Made by a program: the position numbers and the translations under genes | NCBI RefSeq assembly: GCF_027595985.1 | Contig: NC_073305.1 | Coordinates: 84,436,126 to 84,500,125, forward strand | DNA: 64,000 nucleotides | Reading direction: 5' to 3' | Source of the DNA: Sorex araneus | Taxonomy: Eukaryota; Chordata; Mammalia; Eulipotyphla; Soricidae | Shown here: positions 32,081 through 44,991 of the stretch, piece by piece | Layout of the letters: every line of letters starts with the position of its first letter | Position numbering within the stretch: position 1 is the stretch's first letter | The notes under the pieces: model-generated | The model's database searches: none | What the model saw: the letters and a program-made list of their open reading frames with translations, nothing else | Told to the model about the DNA's origin: nothing

Positions 32081-32634
32081 TAGTCTAATTCTTATAACAC
32101 GACTATTCCAAGGCTTACTGGCTTGAAATAATAAATAAGATATTTCACAGCTTCTGGGAATCAAGAATTTGAACAGTTTGGCTAAAAATTTTGGCTTATA
32201 GTGTTTTATTTATTTCTATCAGAAGCAGTTTGGAAATAGAGGCTTAACGGACTCTGTTGGATCAACTGCTTCTAAATTGACTCATTTTCAAGACCTGCAA
32301 ATAATTCTGTTTTTTTTTTAGTTGCTCTTCTATTCAATTTCTTCAGAGGAATACTCTCTTTAATAAAAAGGTATCCCTAGGAAAATTATTCAAGATCGCT
32401 ATTCAAGAAACTACAATGTCTTGTATAACATAGATAGGGCTAACTATACTGCCTTACTATTAAAAGCATAGTATTTTAATTAGCCAGAGACTAACCTTGA
32501 TTCAGTTAAAGAGATCACACAAGCACACGGCAGAAAATTAAATGAATATTACAACTATACTGGAGGTTATCATCACAAATGACTTGCCATGATCCCCATC
32601 TAAACTCTGTATCATTTTTTTTTAATTAAAAGAA
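32081..32634. other. Unassigned sequence
   Basis: AT-rich. No feature recognised. Confidence 0.4.
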
Positions 32635-33178
32635 AACCTCATTCATGGGGAATATCATGCTAAGTGTAATGAGTCAGAAAGAGAGGGATAGACATAGAAT
32701 AACTGCACTCATTTGTGGAATATAAAATAAAATAATAGAAGACTGACACCCAAGAGTAGTAGAGACAAGAGGCAGGAATATTGCTCCACGGTTGGAAGCC
32801 TGTATCATGAACTTGGGAAGAAGGCAACTGGAATAGGAAAGGGATCACTAAGCCAATGGTGGTTGGAGGGATCATTTGGGATAGGAGATGTGTGCTGAAA
32901 GTAGATAAAGGATCAAATGTGATATCTTCTCATTATTTGTATTACAAACCATAATTCCCCAAGTAGAGAGAGAGTATGGGGGAAATTGTCAGCCATACAA
33001 GCAGCAGAGGTGGGGATTGGGATGGGGGGAGGGCTACTGGGGACATTTGTGGAGGAAAATGTGTACTGGTTAGGAATGGGTAATCTATCATTGTATTACT
33101 GAAACTCACACACAAAAGCTTTGTAACTATCTTATGGTGATTTAATAAAAATAAAAATAAAAAATAAAAAAAATTAAA
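32635..33178 (+). mobile_element. L1 3' end, 5'-truncated
   Basis: Starts in the last ORF2 codons (AATATCATGCTAAGTG, AATGAGTCAGAAAGAGAGGG). It runs through the 3' UTR, with GGGATGGGGGGAGGG at 33019, to an AAATAAAAATAAAA tail at 33145-33178. Confidence 0.88.
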
Positions 33179-33199
33179 GACTTCATAATTTCTTCTTTT

Positions 33200-33375
33200 T
33201 CTTTCTTTTTCAGTTCTTGGGATCACACCTAGTAGTGCTCAGGGCTTATTCCTGGCTTTAATACAGGTATCACTCGTGACAGGACTTGGAGGGCCATATA
33301 TGATGCTGGACATTTAATCTGGGTCAACTTCCTTCACAGCAAGCACCCTATCTGTCGTATACTACCCCTCTAACT
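33200..33375 (-). mobile_element. SOR-related SINE, old
   Basis: Antisense, just after the L1 tail. TTGGGATCACACCTAGTAGT, GCTCAGGGCTTATTCCTGG and a degraded head. Confidence 0.75.
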
Positions 33376-33639
33376 TTTTGGATGTCATCAGTAGGAAACT
33401 GAAAGTGTGAAAATAGGCTGCCCTTAATTTTGCAGCAGTTGTAGTGCTATAAAATAACCATGGCTAGAACTTAAATGAAAACAATCAAACAAAACAAATG
33501 CTCCCAGATTTTTAAGTACAGCCAAATGCCCAAATCCAAATATCAAGTAGTGGCATAGATCTAATTTATTTGAAGATCTAGTTAGGGGACAACAGAAAAT
33601 AGATCTCATTCTTAAATTGGATAAAATTAAGGAAATTTT

Positions 33640-34000
33640 AAAACATGTACATAGGTTCTGTAGGTTTTATTCCCCTCCCCCCTATATATGGCTACCCAGT
33701 TTCCCCAAAAACACTTGTAGGAGGGATTTTTGTGTTGTCCACTTTACATATTTAGCTCCTTTATCATAGATTAGCCACCCATAAATCTCGGGGATTAGCT
33801 CAACTCTGTTCCATTGGTCTGCAGGTCTATCTTAGCTCCAGTACCACACAGATTTGATCATTAGAGCTTTGTAATATAGTTCAGAATTGGGACATGCAAT
33901 ACCTCCATTGTTTTTCTAACAATTGTTTGGCTACTCAAGGAATTCTATGGTTCCATACAAATATATTTAGTAAAATTTTTTTCTTGTCTTTAAAAAAAAG
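33640..34000 (-). mobile_element. Old L1 ORF2 fragment, antisense
   Basis: CTGTTCCATTGGTCTGCAGG and AGCTCCAGTACCACACAGAT are characteristic of the reverse complement of the L1 ORF2 region upstream of the 3' end. Diverged. Confidence 0.65.
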
Positions 34001-34034
34001 AGATCATACATTTTAGTAAATATTACATTGGACC

Positions 34035-34090
34035 TGCATAATAGTTTTATATATATAAAATATATATATGTGTGTGTATCTGTATATAAA
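34035..34090. repeat. TA/TG microsatellite
   Basis: TATATATAAAATATATATATG followed by TGTGTGTATC. Confidence 0.8.
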
Positions 34091-34119
34091 ATGGGACAGT
34101 ATTTAAAATGCAACACTAA

Positions 34120-34235
34120 GGGAAAAACAGATGCAATTTGCAGCAACATGGATGGAACTAGAGGATACCATGCTCAGTGATGTCAGACAGAAGGACAGAA
34201 GGACAGAATAAGCTCTCTCTTATATGGGACTTAAA
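34120..34235 (+). mobile_element. Old L1 3' UTR start, sense
   Basis: GCAGCAACATGGATGGAACT, GATACCATGCTCAGTGATGT and TCTCTTATATGGGACTTAAA follow the standard L1 order at the end of ORF2. Confidence 0.75.
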
Positions 34236-34737
34236 GGTACACAGCAGATACTAACAAAGATCCAAAGGCAACATAATATGTGTATGCTACTTTTACAATT
34301 AGAAATGGAATCATTTTATATTAAACACACTGAGACTTTGTTAAGTGGCTTTACACAAAGCAGAGCGACACTTTGTGTTAAGCCACATCCAAATGTAAAC
34401 CACCAGTGGCTCATCTTACTTTCAATGTGCTAAAGTTTGTTTAAAATATGAAAGTATATTTAGTGACTAATATTCAAAGAAAAGATATTATAAAGAAGAT
34501 ATTGTAAAGTCTTTACCACTGCAAAAATTCATGTGGTAGGCACAACTAAAATAGATAAATATATATAATCTTATAAACATTAATATCAAATATTCATGAA
34601 AATACAGAAGTCGTGAAACCAAATTTAAAAAATTTTAAATCTAAATAAGTTGCCCTCAGGGGCCAGGAAGACTGGTCAATGGTTGAAAATTACTACAAGT
34701 TTATGTGGGTTGGAGGGTAGTTAAGATAGAGGAGGGT
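34236..34737. other. Unassigned sequence
   Basis: AT-rich, no feature recognised before the L1 at 34738. Confidence 0.4.
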
Positions 34738-37700
34738 CCAAAAAAGCTGGTGTGGCCATACTAGTATCCGACAACATAGATTTCAGGTTAAAAAAGATCA
34801 TAAAAAACAGAGAAGGCCATTTTCTATTTATCAAGGGTTATGTACAACAGGAAGAAATCACACTCTTAAACGTATATGTACCTAATGAGAGACCAGCTAA
34901 ATACTTAAAACAACTGTTAACAGAGTTTAAGGAGGACATTATGAGCAATAAAATAGTAGTTGGAGACTTCAACACTGCCTTGTCACCTCTGAACAGATCA
35001 ACAAGAACAAAACTCAGCAAGGAAACACTGGCTCTGAAGGAAGAAATAGAAGAGAGAAAGCTAACAGAATATACAGGGCCTTACACCCCCAAAATAAAGA
35101 ATACACATTCTTTTCCAGTGCACACAGAACATTTTCTAAAATAGACCACTTGCTGGGTCACAAAACATACCTCAGTAGAATCAAGAAGATAGAAATTGTA
35201 TCAACTATTTTTTCAGACCACGATGCACTGAAGATAGAAGCTAATCACAAACAGAGGTGGAAAACCAAATCAAACAACTGGGAATTAAACAACTCAATGT
35301 TGAACAATGAGTGGGTCAGGAAGGAAGTCAATGATAAAATCAAAAGATACCTGGAAACAAATGAGAATGAAGACATGAGCTACCAAAACCTATGTGACAC
35401 AGGTAAAGCTGTGTTAAGAGGAAAATTTATAGCTTTGCAAGCATTCCTCAGGAAGGAAGAAAGGGCCTATATAGATGACTTGACTTCACAGCTCAAGACC
35501 TTAGAAAAAGATCAGCAAAGGGAACCCCAAGCCGGCTGAAGGAAAGAAATAATAAAACTAAAAGCAGAAATTATCAACATGAAAACCAAAAAAAACAACC
35601 TGAAAGTTCAATGAAACCAAGAGCTGGTTCTTTGAGAAAATAAACAAGATCGATAAACCACTAGCAAGACTCACAAAGAAAGAAAAAGAGAGAACCCTAA
35701 TAAACCGGATTAGAAATGAAAAAGGGGTCATCACAACAGAAACTACTGAAATTCAAAACATCATCAGAAACTACTTTGAGAGTCTGTATGCCACAAAACA
35801 AGAGAACCTAGATGAAATGGATAAATTCCTGGATTCCTATCACCTTCCAAAACTGAACCAAGAAGACTTAGAATATCTGAATAGACCCATTAATATCAAG
35901 GAAATTGAAAAAATCTCCTCAAAAATAAAAGCCTAGGCCCAGATGGATTCAATAGCAAATTCTTCCAAACATTTAAAGAAGACCTGTTACCAGTTCTCCT
36001 CAAGCTTTTCTAGGAAATTGAAGAAACAGGAACTCTCCCAAACAGTTTCTATGAGGCACATATCTCCCTAATACCAAAATCAAACAAAGATACCTCTAAG
36101 AAGAAAAAACTACAGGCCAATATCCCTAATGAACATGGTTGCAAAGATCCTCTACAAAATATTAGCAAATAGAATCCAACAACTCATCAAAAAAAAATCA
36201 TACACCATGACCAAGCGGGATTCATCCTGGGGATGCAAGGATGGTTTAACATTCAGAAATCAATCAACATAATACATCATATCAACAAAAGCAAAAATAA
36301 AAACCATATTATCATTTCAATAGATACAGATAAAGCATTTGACAAAATCCAACACCCATTTATGATAAAATAATCTCACCAAAATGAGTTTAGAAGGAAC
36401 TTTCCTCAAGATAGTCAAAGCCATCTTCTACAAACCCATGGAAAGCATCCTCAGTGGAGAAAAACTTAGGGCCTTGCCCCTAAGATCAGGGACAAGAAAA
36501 GGATGCCCACTCTCACCACTTCTGTACATAGTACTGTAGGTATTTGTAATAGCAATTAGGCAAGAAAAAGACATTAAGGGCATCCAGGAAGAAATCAAGC
36601 TCTCACTATTCGCAGATGATACGATACTATACCTAGAGAAACCTAAAACCTCTACCAAGAAATTCCTAGAAACAATAGACTTGCACAGTAAAGTTGCAAG
36701 TTGCAAGATCAATACTCAAAAATCCATAGCCTTTCTATATGCAAATAACGAGACAGAGGAAAGTGACATAAAAAAACAATCCCATTCACAATCTTGCCCC
36801 AGAAAATCAAGTACCTCAGAATCAGCCTAACTAAGGAGGTCAAGGATCTCTACAAAGAAAACTACAAAATGTTAATCCATTAAATAAAAGAGGACATGAG
36901 GAAATGGAAACATATTCCCTGCTCATGGATAGGAAGAATTAACATTGTCAAAATGGCAATACTCCCCAAAGCACTGTACAGATTCAATGCGATCCCTATA
37001 AGGATACCCATGAAAAACTTCAAAGAAATGGAGCAACCACTCTTGAAATTCATATGAAAAAATAAACACCCACGAATAGCTAAAACAATTCTTGAGAAAA
37101 AGACAATGGGAGGCATCACCCTCCCCAACCTCAAACTCTACTATAAAGCGGTAATAATCAAAACAACATTGTACTGGAACAAAGGCAGATCCACAGACCA
37201 ATAGATCAGGGTGGAATATCCCTACACACAACCCCCCCAATTGTATGAACATCTAATCTTCGATAAGGGAGCAAGAAGTGTGAAGTGGAGCAAAGAAAGC
37301 CTCTTTAACAAATGGTGCTGACATAACTGGACAACCACTTGCAAAAAAATGGGTTTAGTTCTCGACCTATCACCATGCACAAATATCAGATAAAAATGAA
37401 TTAAAGACCACAACATCAGACCACAATCCATAAGGTACATTGAAGACAAGATTGGCAAAAGCCTCCATGACATTGAAGCTAACAGTATATTCAAAGGTGA
37501 CATGCCACTGACCAACCAAGTGGAAACAGAGATAAACAAATGGGACTATATTAAACTAAGAAGCTTCTGCACCACAAAAGATACAGTGACCAAAATATAA
37601 AGACAATCTATGGAATGGGAAAGAATATTCACCCAATATCCATCAGATAAGGGATTGATATCAAGGGTATATAAGGCTCTGGTTGGAATCTATAAGAAGA

Positions 37701-38786
37701 AAACATCCAACCCCATCAAAAAATGGGGCAATGAAATGAACAGAAATTTTCTCAAGGAAGAAATACAAATGGCAAAAAGGCACATGAAAAAATGCTCTTC
37801 ACTAATCATCAGAGAGATGCAGATCAAAACAACCATGAAATACCACCTCACACCAGAGAGACTGGCACACATCCAAAAGAACAAAAGCAAATGCTGTTGG
37901 CATGGATGTGGGGAGAAAGGGACCCTTCTACATTGCTGGTGGGAATGCCAACTGGTTCAGCCCTTTTGTAAAAACAGTATGGTCGCTTGTCAAGAAATTA
38001 GAAATTGAGCTTCCATTTGACCCAGTGTTACCACTCCTGGGAATATATCCTGGTGAGGCAAAAAAAAATATAGTCAAAATGACATTTGCACTCGAATGTT
38101 CATTGAGGCACTGTTTACAATAGCCAGAATCTGGAAAAATCCCGAGTGCCCGAGAACAGATGACTGGTTAAAGATACTTTGTATATCTACACAATGGAAT
38201 ACTATGCAGCTGTTATTAAAGATGAAGTCATGACCTTTACATATAAGTGGATCAACATGGGAAGTATCATGCTAAGTGAAATGAGTCAGAAAAAGAGAGA
38301 CAGACATAGAAAGATTGCACTCATCTGTGGAATATAAAATAACAGAGTAGGAGACTAACACCCAAGAATAGTAGAGATAAGTACCAGTAGGTTGGCTCCA
38401 AGATTTGGAAGCTGGCCTCATATGCTGGATGAAGGGGCATCTCAAATAGAGAACAGAACACCCCTTAAAGTGTTGTTTGAGGACCCACATGGAATAGAAG
38501 ATGCGCGCTTAAAATAGACTATAGACCAAACACAAGGGCCACTCAGTGCCTCTATTGCAAACTACAACACCCAAAAGGAAAGAGAGAACAAAAGGGAATG
38601 CCCTGAAACAGAGTGGGGTGGGGTGGGGTGGATGGGGTGGAAGGGTGGGAGGGATAATCGGAACATTGGTGGAGGAGAATGGGCACTGGTGGAGGGATAT
38701 AAACAAAATACAAACATGAAGGTTCATAAGTTTGTAATTGTACCTCAAAGTGATTCACTTATAAAAATTTAAAATAAAAAAGATAG
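34738..38786 (+). mobile_element. Long L1, 5'-truncated inside the ORF2 endonuclease, many breaks
   Basis: Starts at KKAGVAILVSDN in the endonuclease domain, with NVYVPNERPA and [10 protein letters not shown] (GDFN motif near 34960). It continues through the reverse transcriptase ([10 protein letters not shown] at 36609) and the Cys-rich C-terminus ([10 protein letters not shown] near 37890) to the 3' UTR. The frame is interrupted by multiple stops and shifts (for example 35144, 35539, 35935, 36540, 37597), so it is not functional. The 3' UTR has a GGGGTGGGGTGGGGTGG tract at 38614. ORF1 and the 5' UTR are absent. Confidence 0.93.
38604..38655 (+). repeat. G-rich tract in L1 3' UTR
   Basis: Repeated GGGGT units with at least four G-runs, able in principle to form a G-quadruplex. 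Equivalent tracts sit at the same place in the other L1 copies. Confidence 0.8.
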
Positions 38787-39668
38787 GCTGCTGCTGAGCG
38801 CGAAACGGGCCCTCTGCTCCTAAAGACCTTGATTCCAAAGGTCTTCGAACCCATTTTGTCACCCAGAGTGGCTTCTTACAGCAATGCATTGGGACTGTGA
38901 GCTGGGCTATGCAATTTATGACAGAATTTTCCCTAGACTTTATATACAGAAATCCAAAACCGTGCCGCCATGGCCGCACAACTTAACATCTCTTAATTGT
39001 TAGCAATGTGAAACGGTTCCTTTTAAGCAGGTCTGACTTTGGGGACAAACTCCAAACAATAACAGTGAGTTTTTTGTTGAAATATTAAAGGTAATCAAAG
39101 TAGAAGCCATTTCTCTAGACTGTGAACTAAGCCATAGTCCCACGCCGGCTGAGAAGAGGAAATATCCCCCTTTCCCAGTTGTTTCCCATTTTCGGGGAGA
39201 AACGCAGCGTGGCATCCACCATACTATGAGACGTGGGAAGCGGGAAGAGAAAAAAAAAAAGAAAGAAAAAGGGAAAAAAAAGTTATGTACTTGGAACAGT
39301 GGGACGTCATATCTCTTCATTTTAAGCAATGGAAAACTAATTATCAAATGCTTCCTTGGTAGCTGGGCTGTCTTTCTTGGGGGGAAACTCTAGCAACAAT
39401 AGTGAGTTTTGTGTTGAAATATGGAATGAAATCAAGGTAAAGAGAAAATGAAGTGAAATTCATCAGTTATGCAGGTGGGGGTGGGGGGCGGGGGTGGGAG
39501 GTATACTGGGGTTTTTGGTGGTGGAACATGGGTACTTGTGAAGGGATGGGTGTTTGAATATTGTATAACTGAGACATAAGCCTGAGAACTTTGTAACTTT
39601 CCACATGGTGATTCAATAAAATTTAAAAAATCTGCTCCTTAAAAAATAAATAAATAAATAAATAAATA
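38787..39668 (+). mobile_element. Composite L1-tailed element with internal duplication
   Basis: Begins directly after the preceding L1 A-rich end with GC-rich sequence (GCTGCTGCTGAGCGCGAAAC). Two related segments occur at 39039-39106 and 39375-39442 (CTCCAAACAATAACAGTGAG versus CTCTAGCAACAATAGTGAG, both followed by TTGAAATAT). It ends with an L1-like 3' tail (GAAGGGATGGGTGTTTGAAT) and an AAAT repeat. Bases 39370-39640 recur inverted at 45655-45908. Confidence 0.65.
39640..39668. repeat. AAAT tetranucleotide tail
   Basis: AAATAAATAAATAAATAAAT at the 3' end of the composite element. Confidence 0.9.
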
Positions 39669-40341
39669 ACCAAAATATAACATAACCAAAATATACATAA
39701 TTTAGTCTAAAAGATGACATAAAATATTAAATCTGTTTAGTTCTGAAACTCTTGTCCCTTTGTTATATTTATTAATATCTTCCTTTACAAAATAATTTTT
39801 TTTTTACTTTCTTGATAATAACAAAAAACCAAAGTTTTTTTCTCTTTCTAGTATTATGTTTTATCTCTAAAGTTGCTGTATATCTATCTTCCTATTTCTG
39901 GGGTACTAGCATCAAACAATGGTGAAGCCTCATCAAAGTTAAAAAAAAACCTCTAATAAAAAAAGAAAAATTTACTTTCCTTTTGGATAAAACGAGTTAG
40001 TAGACAAAGGGCTTAGTATCGCCTTCTAATCTCTTCAGGACTTAATTTCTCTTACTTTGTTACCAGAGAACAGATTTGGTAAGATCACAGAAATAAGGGA
40101 AGGCCTAGGCAAGTACCTGCTCACCCTGAACTTTAAGGATGCAGGTGAATTCCTGGGCTATGTTACTTACTCTGCCAGTCCCACAAATGTGGTCATCAAA
40201 CTACATTTAAGTCCTCTCTATTTTCAAGAACTGGAAATTAATTTCTGCCACCTTAAATCTCAGGGAAGCCATGAGTTTTGGCTGAGACAAGGCTTAGCGA
40301 TTTGGGGCCCAGGGAAAAAAAAGTATAAAAGCCTGAAGATC
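39669..40341. other. Unassigned; open frame from 40057
   Basis: A plus-strand frame of about 95 codons starts at 40057 and runs into the adjacent SINE. Its sequence (KITEIREGLGKYLLTLNF) is not one I recognise and there is no splice evidence. Probably chance or a decayed element. Confidence 0.3.
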
Positions 40342-40457
40342 TGTTTTTTTTTTTTTTTTATGGTGCTCAGGGGACCATATGGGATGCTGGGAATCAAATC
40401 CGGGTCGGCCGCGTGCAAGGCAAATGCACTACCTGCTGTGCTATACTGCTCCAGTCC
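40342..40457 (-). mobile_element. SOR-type SINE, type A, 5' half
   Basis: Antisense. T-run, then ATGGTGCTCAGGGGACCATA to CTGCTCCAGTCCC. The distal 60 bases of the usual body are missing. Confidence 0.9.
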
Positions 40458-42088
40458 CAATATATTTCAATCTTTATGCAGTTTCTATTTTCCAAATTGT
40501 ACTGCAATTTAAAAACAATTATTTCCTATTGATGATAGCTGAATGCTTTCCTCTTATTTGTTAACTAAATATGAAGCTTCCAGTCTCCATATTTGTTTTT
40601 AACGTTAAAATGGAAAAATATTTGAATTTATTTCCTTCTTTCCCATATAGTTAAATACATTCTAAAATTTACTTTTGTTCACTGTTTTATAAGGAATGGA
40701 AGGATAACCATGCTTAGAACAAATATCATTATCATTTCATCTGAGACACTCTGATTGCTGTGGCAAATAAGACAGTTTTCCCACCTTTAAAATAACATTA
40801 ATAGTATAATTTTAGAGATAATAATAAAGGAATTTTTAAAGGAATCATAAAGATGATTCACAAAGGGTTTTCCTAAATGAAAAAAGGGAAAACTGACTCA
40901 GGAATTCCTCTGTGTAGTAGTAGATGGTGAAATGTGTTGTAATTTGGGTAGTGCCCAGGACTAGTGCAGATGGAATATGGAGAAAGGCGGGCATATGGTG
41001 CCAAGGAAAGAACAGCAGCTGCTGGTTGAGTGAGAGTTGAGCAGATGGTGCAATGGCATAGGCCATGGCATCCATCAACAGAGAGAAGTATAAGTTCACA
41101 TTAGAAGATTCTGGAACAGCTGTCCTCAACCTAGTACAATATGAAGTCATTAATTTCAGTAATCATTTGTTAGTGTGCACTGGTATTGAATGTTAGGTAG
41201 AGACAACCCAAAATTATTGTTGGAAGAATGCCTCTCTAAAAAGAGTCATTGATTTCATATTTCAGTAAGTAAAAAAAATCTATTAGTTATTGCATGTATA
41301 CTTACTGGAGTGAGGAGACCTAACAGCCATAAGCATTATTATTAATTTTAAAAAATATCAACAAATGATATTTTCTTAATTCTTACAGTTATCTTTCTTT
41401 GAGATAGGAAAATGCTCAAATATAAAATAAACACATGCTATTTTGACTAAAAAGAAAAAATTACTGTTTTTTACCCACAAATAGTTAAATCAGAAACTCC
41501 CAAAGTGGAGCCCTGCATCTGTCACTGACAAAGCTCTCCAGGGATGCTCATGAACATTCAATTTGTAGTTTCTACTTAAAGTATATTTGGGGAGAATTTA
41601 GAAAAATGAATACCTATGTGAATAATTGCAGTTGTATACAAAGGAAACTCTATGTGTCATCTGTAGGTGAGAATTCAGATGGGATAGTTTTATTTATATA
41701 TGAGTAGATCTGAATTCTCGAGTGCTTTTTCCTTTTTTCTCTATTTCTTGAGTCTGCTTATATTATCTGAACCTTTCTCTAGAGAACATAAAGGATTAAC
41801 TTTCAACTTCTTTATATAGTGTTTAGAGGGATTATTTTCTTAATGTGGTTATGTTGTCATTGAAAAATATAATAATCCCAGACCTGTCATGGGGAATTTT
41901 ATTCTAATCTGGCAAGTACAGTGATTGAAGGCAATCTGGGTAAAGAAAAATTTGAGTACAGCTTGACTTAGCTAGTTAGAACAAGATGGGAGTGGATATG
42001 AATCAATAGAGAATGGATCCAAATGTCCATATTTTAAAATTTTAGCTTTATTAATGAGGAAGTTGTTCTTTTTTATAAAACAGACATT
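40458..42088. other. Unassigned sequence
   Basis: No gene or repeat recognised. A minus-strand frame at 41150-40845 (101 codons) has no similarity I know of. Confidence 0.35.
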
Positions 42089-42255
42089 GAGGGGCTAGAA
42101 AAATAGGGATTAAGTAAGATGCTTGCCTTGCACAAAGCCAACCCCAGTTAAATCCCCTGCACTCTATATGATTCCCTGAGCAATACCAGGAATGATCCCT
42201 GAACACAAAGTCAAGAGTAAGACCTGAGCAATGCCAGGTGTGGCCTAAGCTCCCA
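42089..42255 (+). mobile_element. SOR-related SINE, old
   Basis: Sense. GGGGCTAGAAAAATAGGGAT, GCTTGCCTTGCACAAAGCC, ATGATCCCTGAACACAAAGT and GCCAGGTGTGGCC. Confidence 0.82.
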
Positions 42256-42669
42256 ATTTCCACCTTCCCCACAAACAACACCAATGAATGAATTTTATTC
42301 TGGCATTTGACAGCATTAGATAATGATTTTAACAACATCGCTCCAAACATCCCTCTTACATATTGTGGTACAAATAATACAGCTAGTTATATGAAAAAGA
42401 GCCTCATTAAGAAATGGCGCTGGCAAAATTTGAAGACTGCACACCAAAAAAATAAAATCAGGCCCTACCATCATGTCATACACATGACAAAATATGATGC
42501 TTAATTCAAAATGGATTAAAGATTTTGATTTCAAACTTTTTGACAAAATGCATTGAGGAAAACAGGCAGGTCAAGATCTGGACTTCAGAGGAATCTCAGT
42601 ATGGCCCCAATGTCAAAAAAAAGCAGATCCACAAATTGGACTCCTTCAGATGAGTAATCTTCTTCACTG

Positions 42670-42843
42670 ATTTTTTTTTATTTTTTTGCTTTTTGGATCA
42701 CACCCAGTGATGCATAGGGGTCACTCCTGGCTCATGCACTAAGGAATCACCCCTGGCACTGCTCAGGGGACCATATGGGATGCTGGGATTCGAACCTGGG
42801 TCAGCAAACGGCCTACGCGCTATACTATTACTCCAGCCCTGGG
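42670..42843 (-). mobile_element. SOR-type SINE, type A
   Basis: Antisense copy inside the old L1. The 11-bp flanking duplication CTTCTTCACTG lies at 42659 and 42844. Confidence 0.94.
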
Positions 42844-43046
42844 CTTCTTCACTGTTAAAGACCTAAAATGAGAAGACTCCCTTCCATGGTGGGAGAAAAT
42901 ATTTGCACATTACACATCAAACAGAGGGCTAATATCCAAGAAATAAACACAAAACCTCCCACCAAAACATGGGAGAGATGAACATAAACTTCCCCAAACA
43001 GGACATAAAGATGGTCAACAGGTAACTGAAAAAATGTTCTTTGTCA

Positions 43047-44241
43047 GACAATCTACAGAATGGGAAAGGATATTCACCCAATACCCATCCGATAAGGGGT
43101 TGATATCAAGGGTATATAAAGCACTGGTTAAACTCTACAAGAAGAAAACATCCAACCCCATCAGAAAATGGGGCGAAGAAATGAACAGAAACTTTTCTAA
43201 GGAAGAGATACGAATGGCCAAAAGGCACATGAAAAAATGCTCTGCATCACTAATCATCAGGGAGATGCAGATCAAAACAACTATAAGATACCACCTTACA
43301 CCACAGATAATGGCACACATCCAAAAGAACAAAAGCAACTACTGTTGGAGATGATGTGGGGAGAAAGGGACCCTTCTACACTGCTTGTGGGAATGCTGGC
43401 TAGTTCAGCCCTTTTGGAAAACAATATGGACGATTCTCAAAAAACTAGAGTTTGAGCTCCCATTTGACCCAGCAATACCACTGCTGGGAATATATCCCAG
43501 AAAAGCCAAAAAGTATAGTCGAAATGACATCTGCACTTATATGTTCATCGCAACACTGTTTACAATAGCCAGAATCTGGAAAAAACCCGAGTGCCCTAGA
43601 ACAGATGACTGGTTGAAGAAACTCTGGTACATCTATACAATGGAATACTATGCAGCTGTTAGAAAAGATGAAGTCATGAACTTTGCATATAAGTGGATCA
43701 ACATGGAAGCTATCATGCCAAGTGAAATGAGTCAGAAAGAGAGGGACAGGTATAGAATGACTGCACTCATTTGTGGAATATAAAATAACATAATAGAAGA
43801 CTGACACCCAAGAAGAGTAGTATATAATACAAGGAGGTTGGCTCCATGTCTTGGAAGCTGGCCTCACATGCTGGGGGAAATGCAGCCTGGATAAAGAAGG
43901 GAACACCAAGTAAAATATGGTTGGAGATCCCACGCGGGAAGGGAGATGATTGCTGAAAGTAGACTAGAGACTGAACACGATGCCACTCAATACCCCTATC
44001 GCAAACCACAACACCCAAAAGGAGAGAACAAAATGAAATACCCTGCCACAGAGGTGAAGTGGGGTGGGGGTGGGGGGACGAAATTGGAGAGTGGGAGGGA
44101 TACTGGATTCATTGCTGGTGGAGAATGGACACTGGTGGAGGGATGGGTTCTCGAACAATGTATGAGAGAAACACAAGCACAAAGATGGGTAAATTTATAA
44201 CTTATAACCTCATGGCTACTCACTAATTAAAAAAATAAATT
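43047..44241 (+). mobile_element. 5'-truncated L1, intermediate age
   Basis: Covers the ORF2 C-terminal region and 3' UTR. One frame runs 43034-43354 and is closed by a stop in the Cys-rich motif (CWR then TGA). The reading continues in another frame to 43783 (TALICGI). The 3' UTR has a GGGGTGGGGGTGGGGGG tract at 44050. The exact 18-bp duplication AAAAAATGTTCTTTGTCA lies at 43029 and 44242. Confidence 0.96.
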
Positions 44242-44647
44242 AAAAAATGTTCTTTGTCAATGATTGCCAGGGATATTCAAATCAAAATGAAAATGAGATA
44301 TTATCTCACCCCAGCAATAAAGGTCTCTATCAAAAAGTTCCAAAACAGTAAGTGCTGGTAGAAATGTAATGAAAAAGAAACTCTCACTCACAGCTGCAGG
44401 GGGTGGGGGTGGGGGCTCTGTTTCCTACTTCAGTCTCTTCAGAATATGTTTTGAAGACTCCGTTAAAAATTAAAAATAGAACTTTTATACAGCCTAGCAG
44501 TTCCATTCCTGGTCATCTTCTCCAAGATCAAAAATTATTAAATTGAAAGGACATATGTACACCTATTTTTTGCAGCATTATTTATAGTGCAAATCTGGAA
44601 ACAACTCCAGTGCCCAACAACAGAGGATAAAGATATTGTGACATATA

Positions 44648-44654
44648 TCAGTAT

Positions 44655-44699
<45 letters not shown>

Positions 44700-44755
44700 T
44701 GTATGACCCCTGCGCAAGGATGACATGCAAATTCATGAAGTGTTCCATATTTTTT
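44648..44755 (+). pseudogene. U6 snRNA pseudogene
   Basis: Matches U6 from the 5' stem (TCTTCGGCAGCACATATACT) through AAAATTGGAACGATACAGAG, CCCCTGCGCAAGGATGACAT and GTTCCATATTTTT. The 5' end is altered, and AGCATGG is changed to TGTATGA in the region around 44700. It lacks a U6-type upstream promoter (the flank is L1), so it is a retroposed copy. A SOR SINE begins immediately after its terminal T run. Confidence 0.96.
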
Positions 44756-44991
44756 GAGCTGGAGCGATAGATAGCACAGCGAGTAGGATGTTTGCCTTGT
44801 ACATGGCCGACCCGGGTTTGATTCCTTTCTCTGAGCTACCGAGAGTATCCCACCCCCACAGCAGAGCCTGGAAAGCTCCCCAAGGCACATTCGATATACC
44901 AAAAATAGTAACAAGTCTCACAATGGAGACGTTACTGGTGCCCACTCAAGAAAATCGATGAACAATGGGATGACAGTGCTACGGTTCTACA
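44756..44991 (+). mobile_element. SOR-type SINE, type B, fused to U6
   Basis: Sense full copy starting GAGCTGGAGCGATAGATAGC with no spacer after U6. It continues with CGAGAGTATCCCACCC, AAAATAGTAACAAGTCTCAC and AAAATCGATGAACAATGGG to GTGCTACGG. The CCACCCCTCTC segment is shortened. Confidence 0.92.

Noticed and set aside
34752..35539. Two adjacent ORFs as possible functional endonuclease genes
   Set aside because: Fragments of one 5'-truncated, frameshifted L1 ORF2.
36428..37539. Several minus-strand frames of 84-109 codons over the L1s (also at 43135, 57764, 58408)
   Set aside because: They recur at the same positions in each L1 copy and are antisense shadows of ORF2.
40057..40330. Plus-strand frame as a gene
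   Set aside because: No recognised domain, no splice support, and it continues into a SINE.
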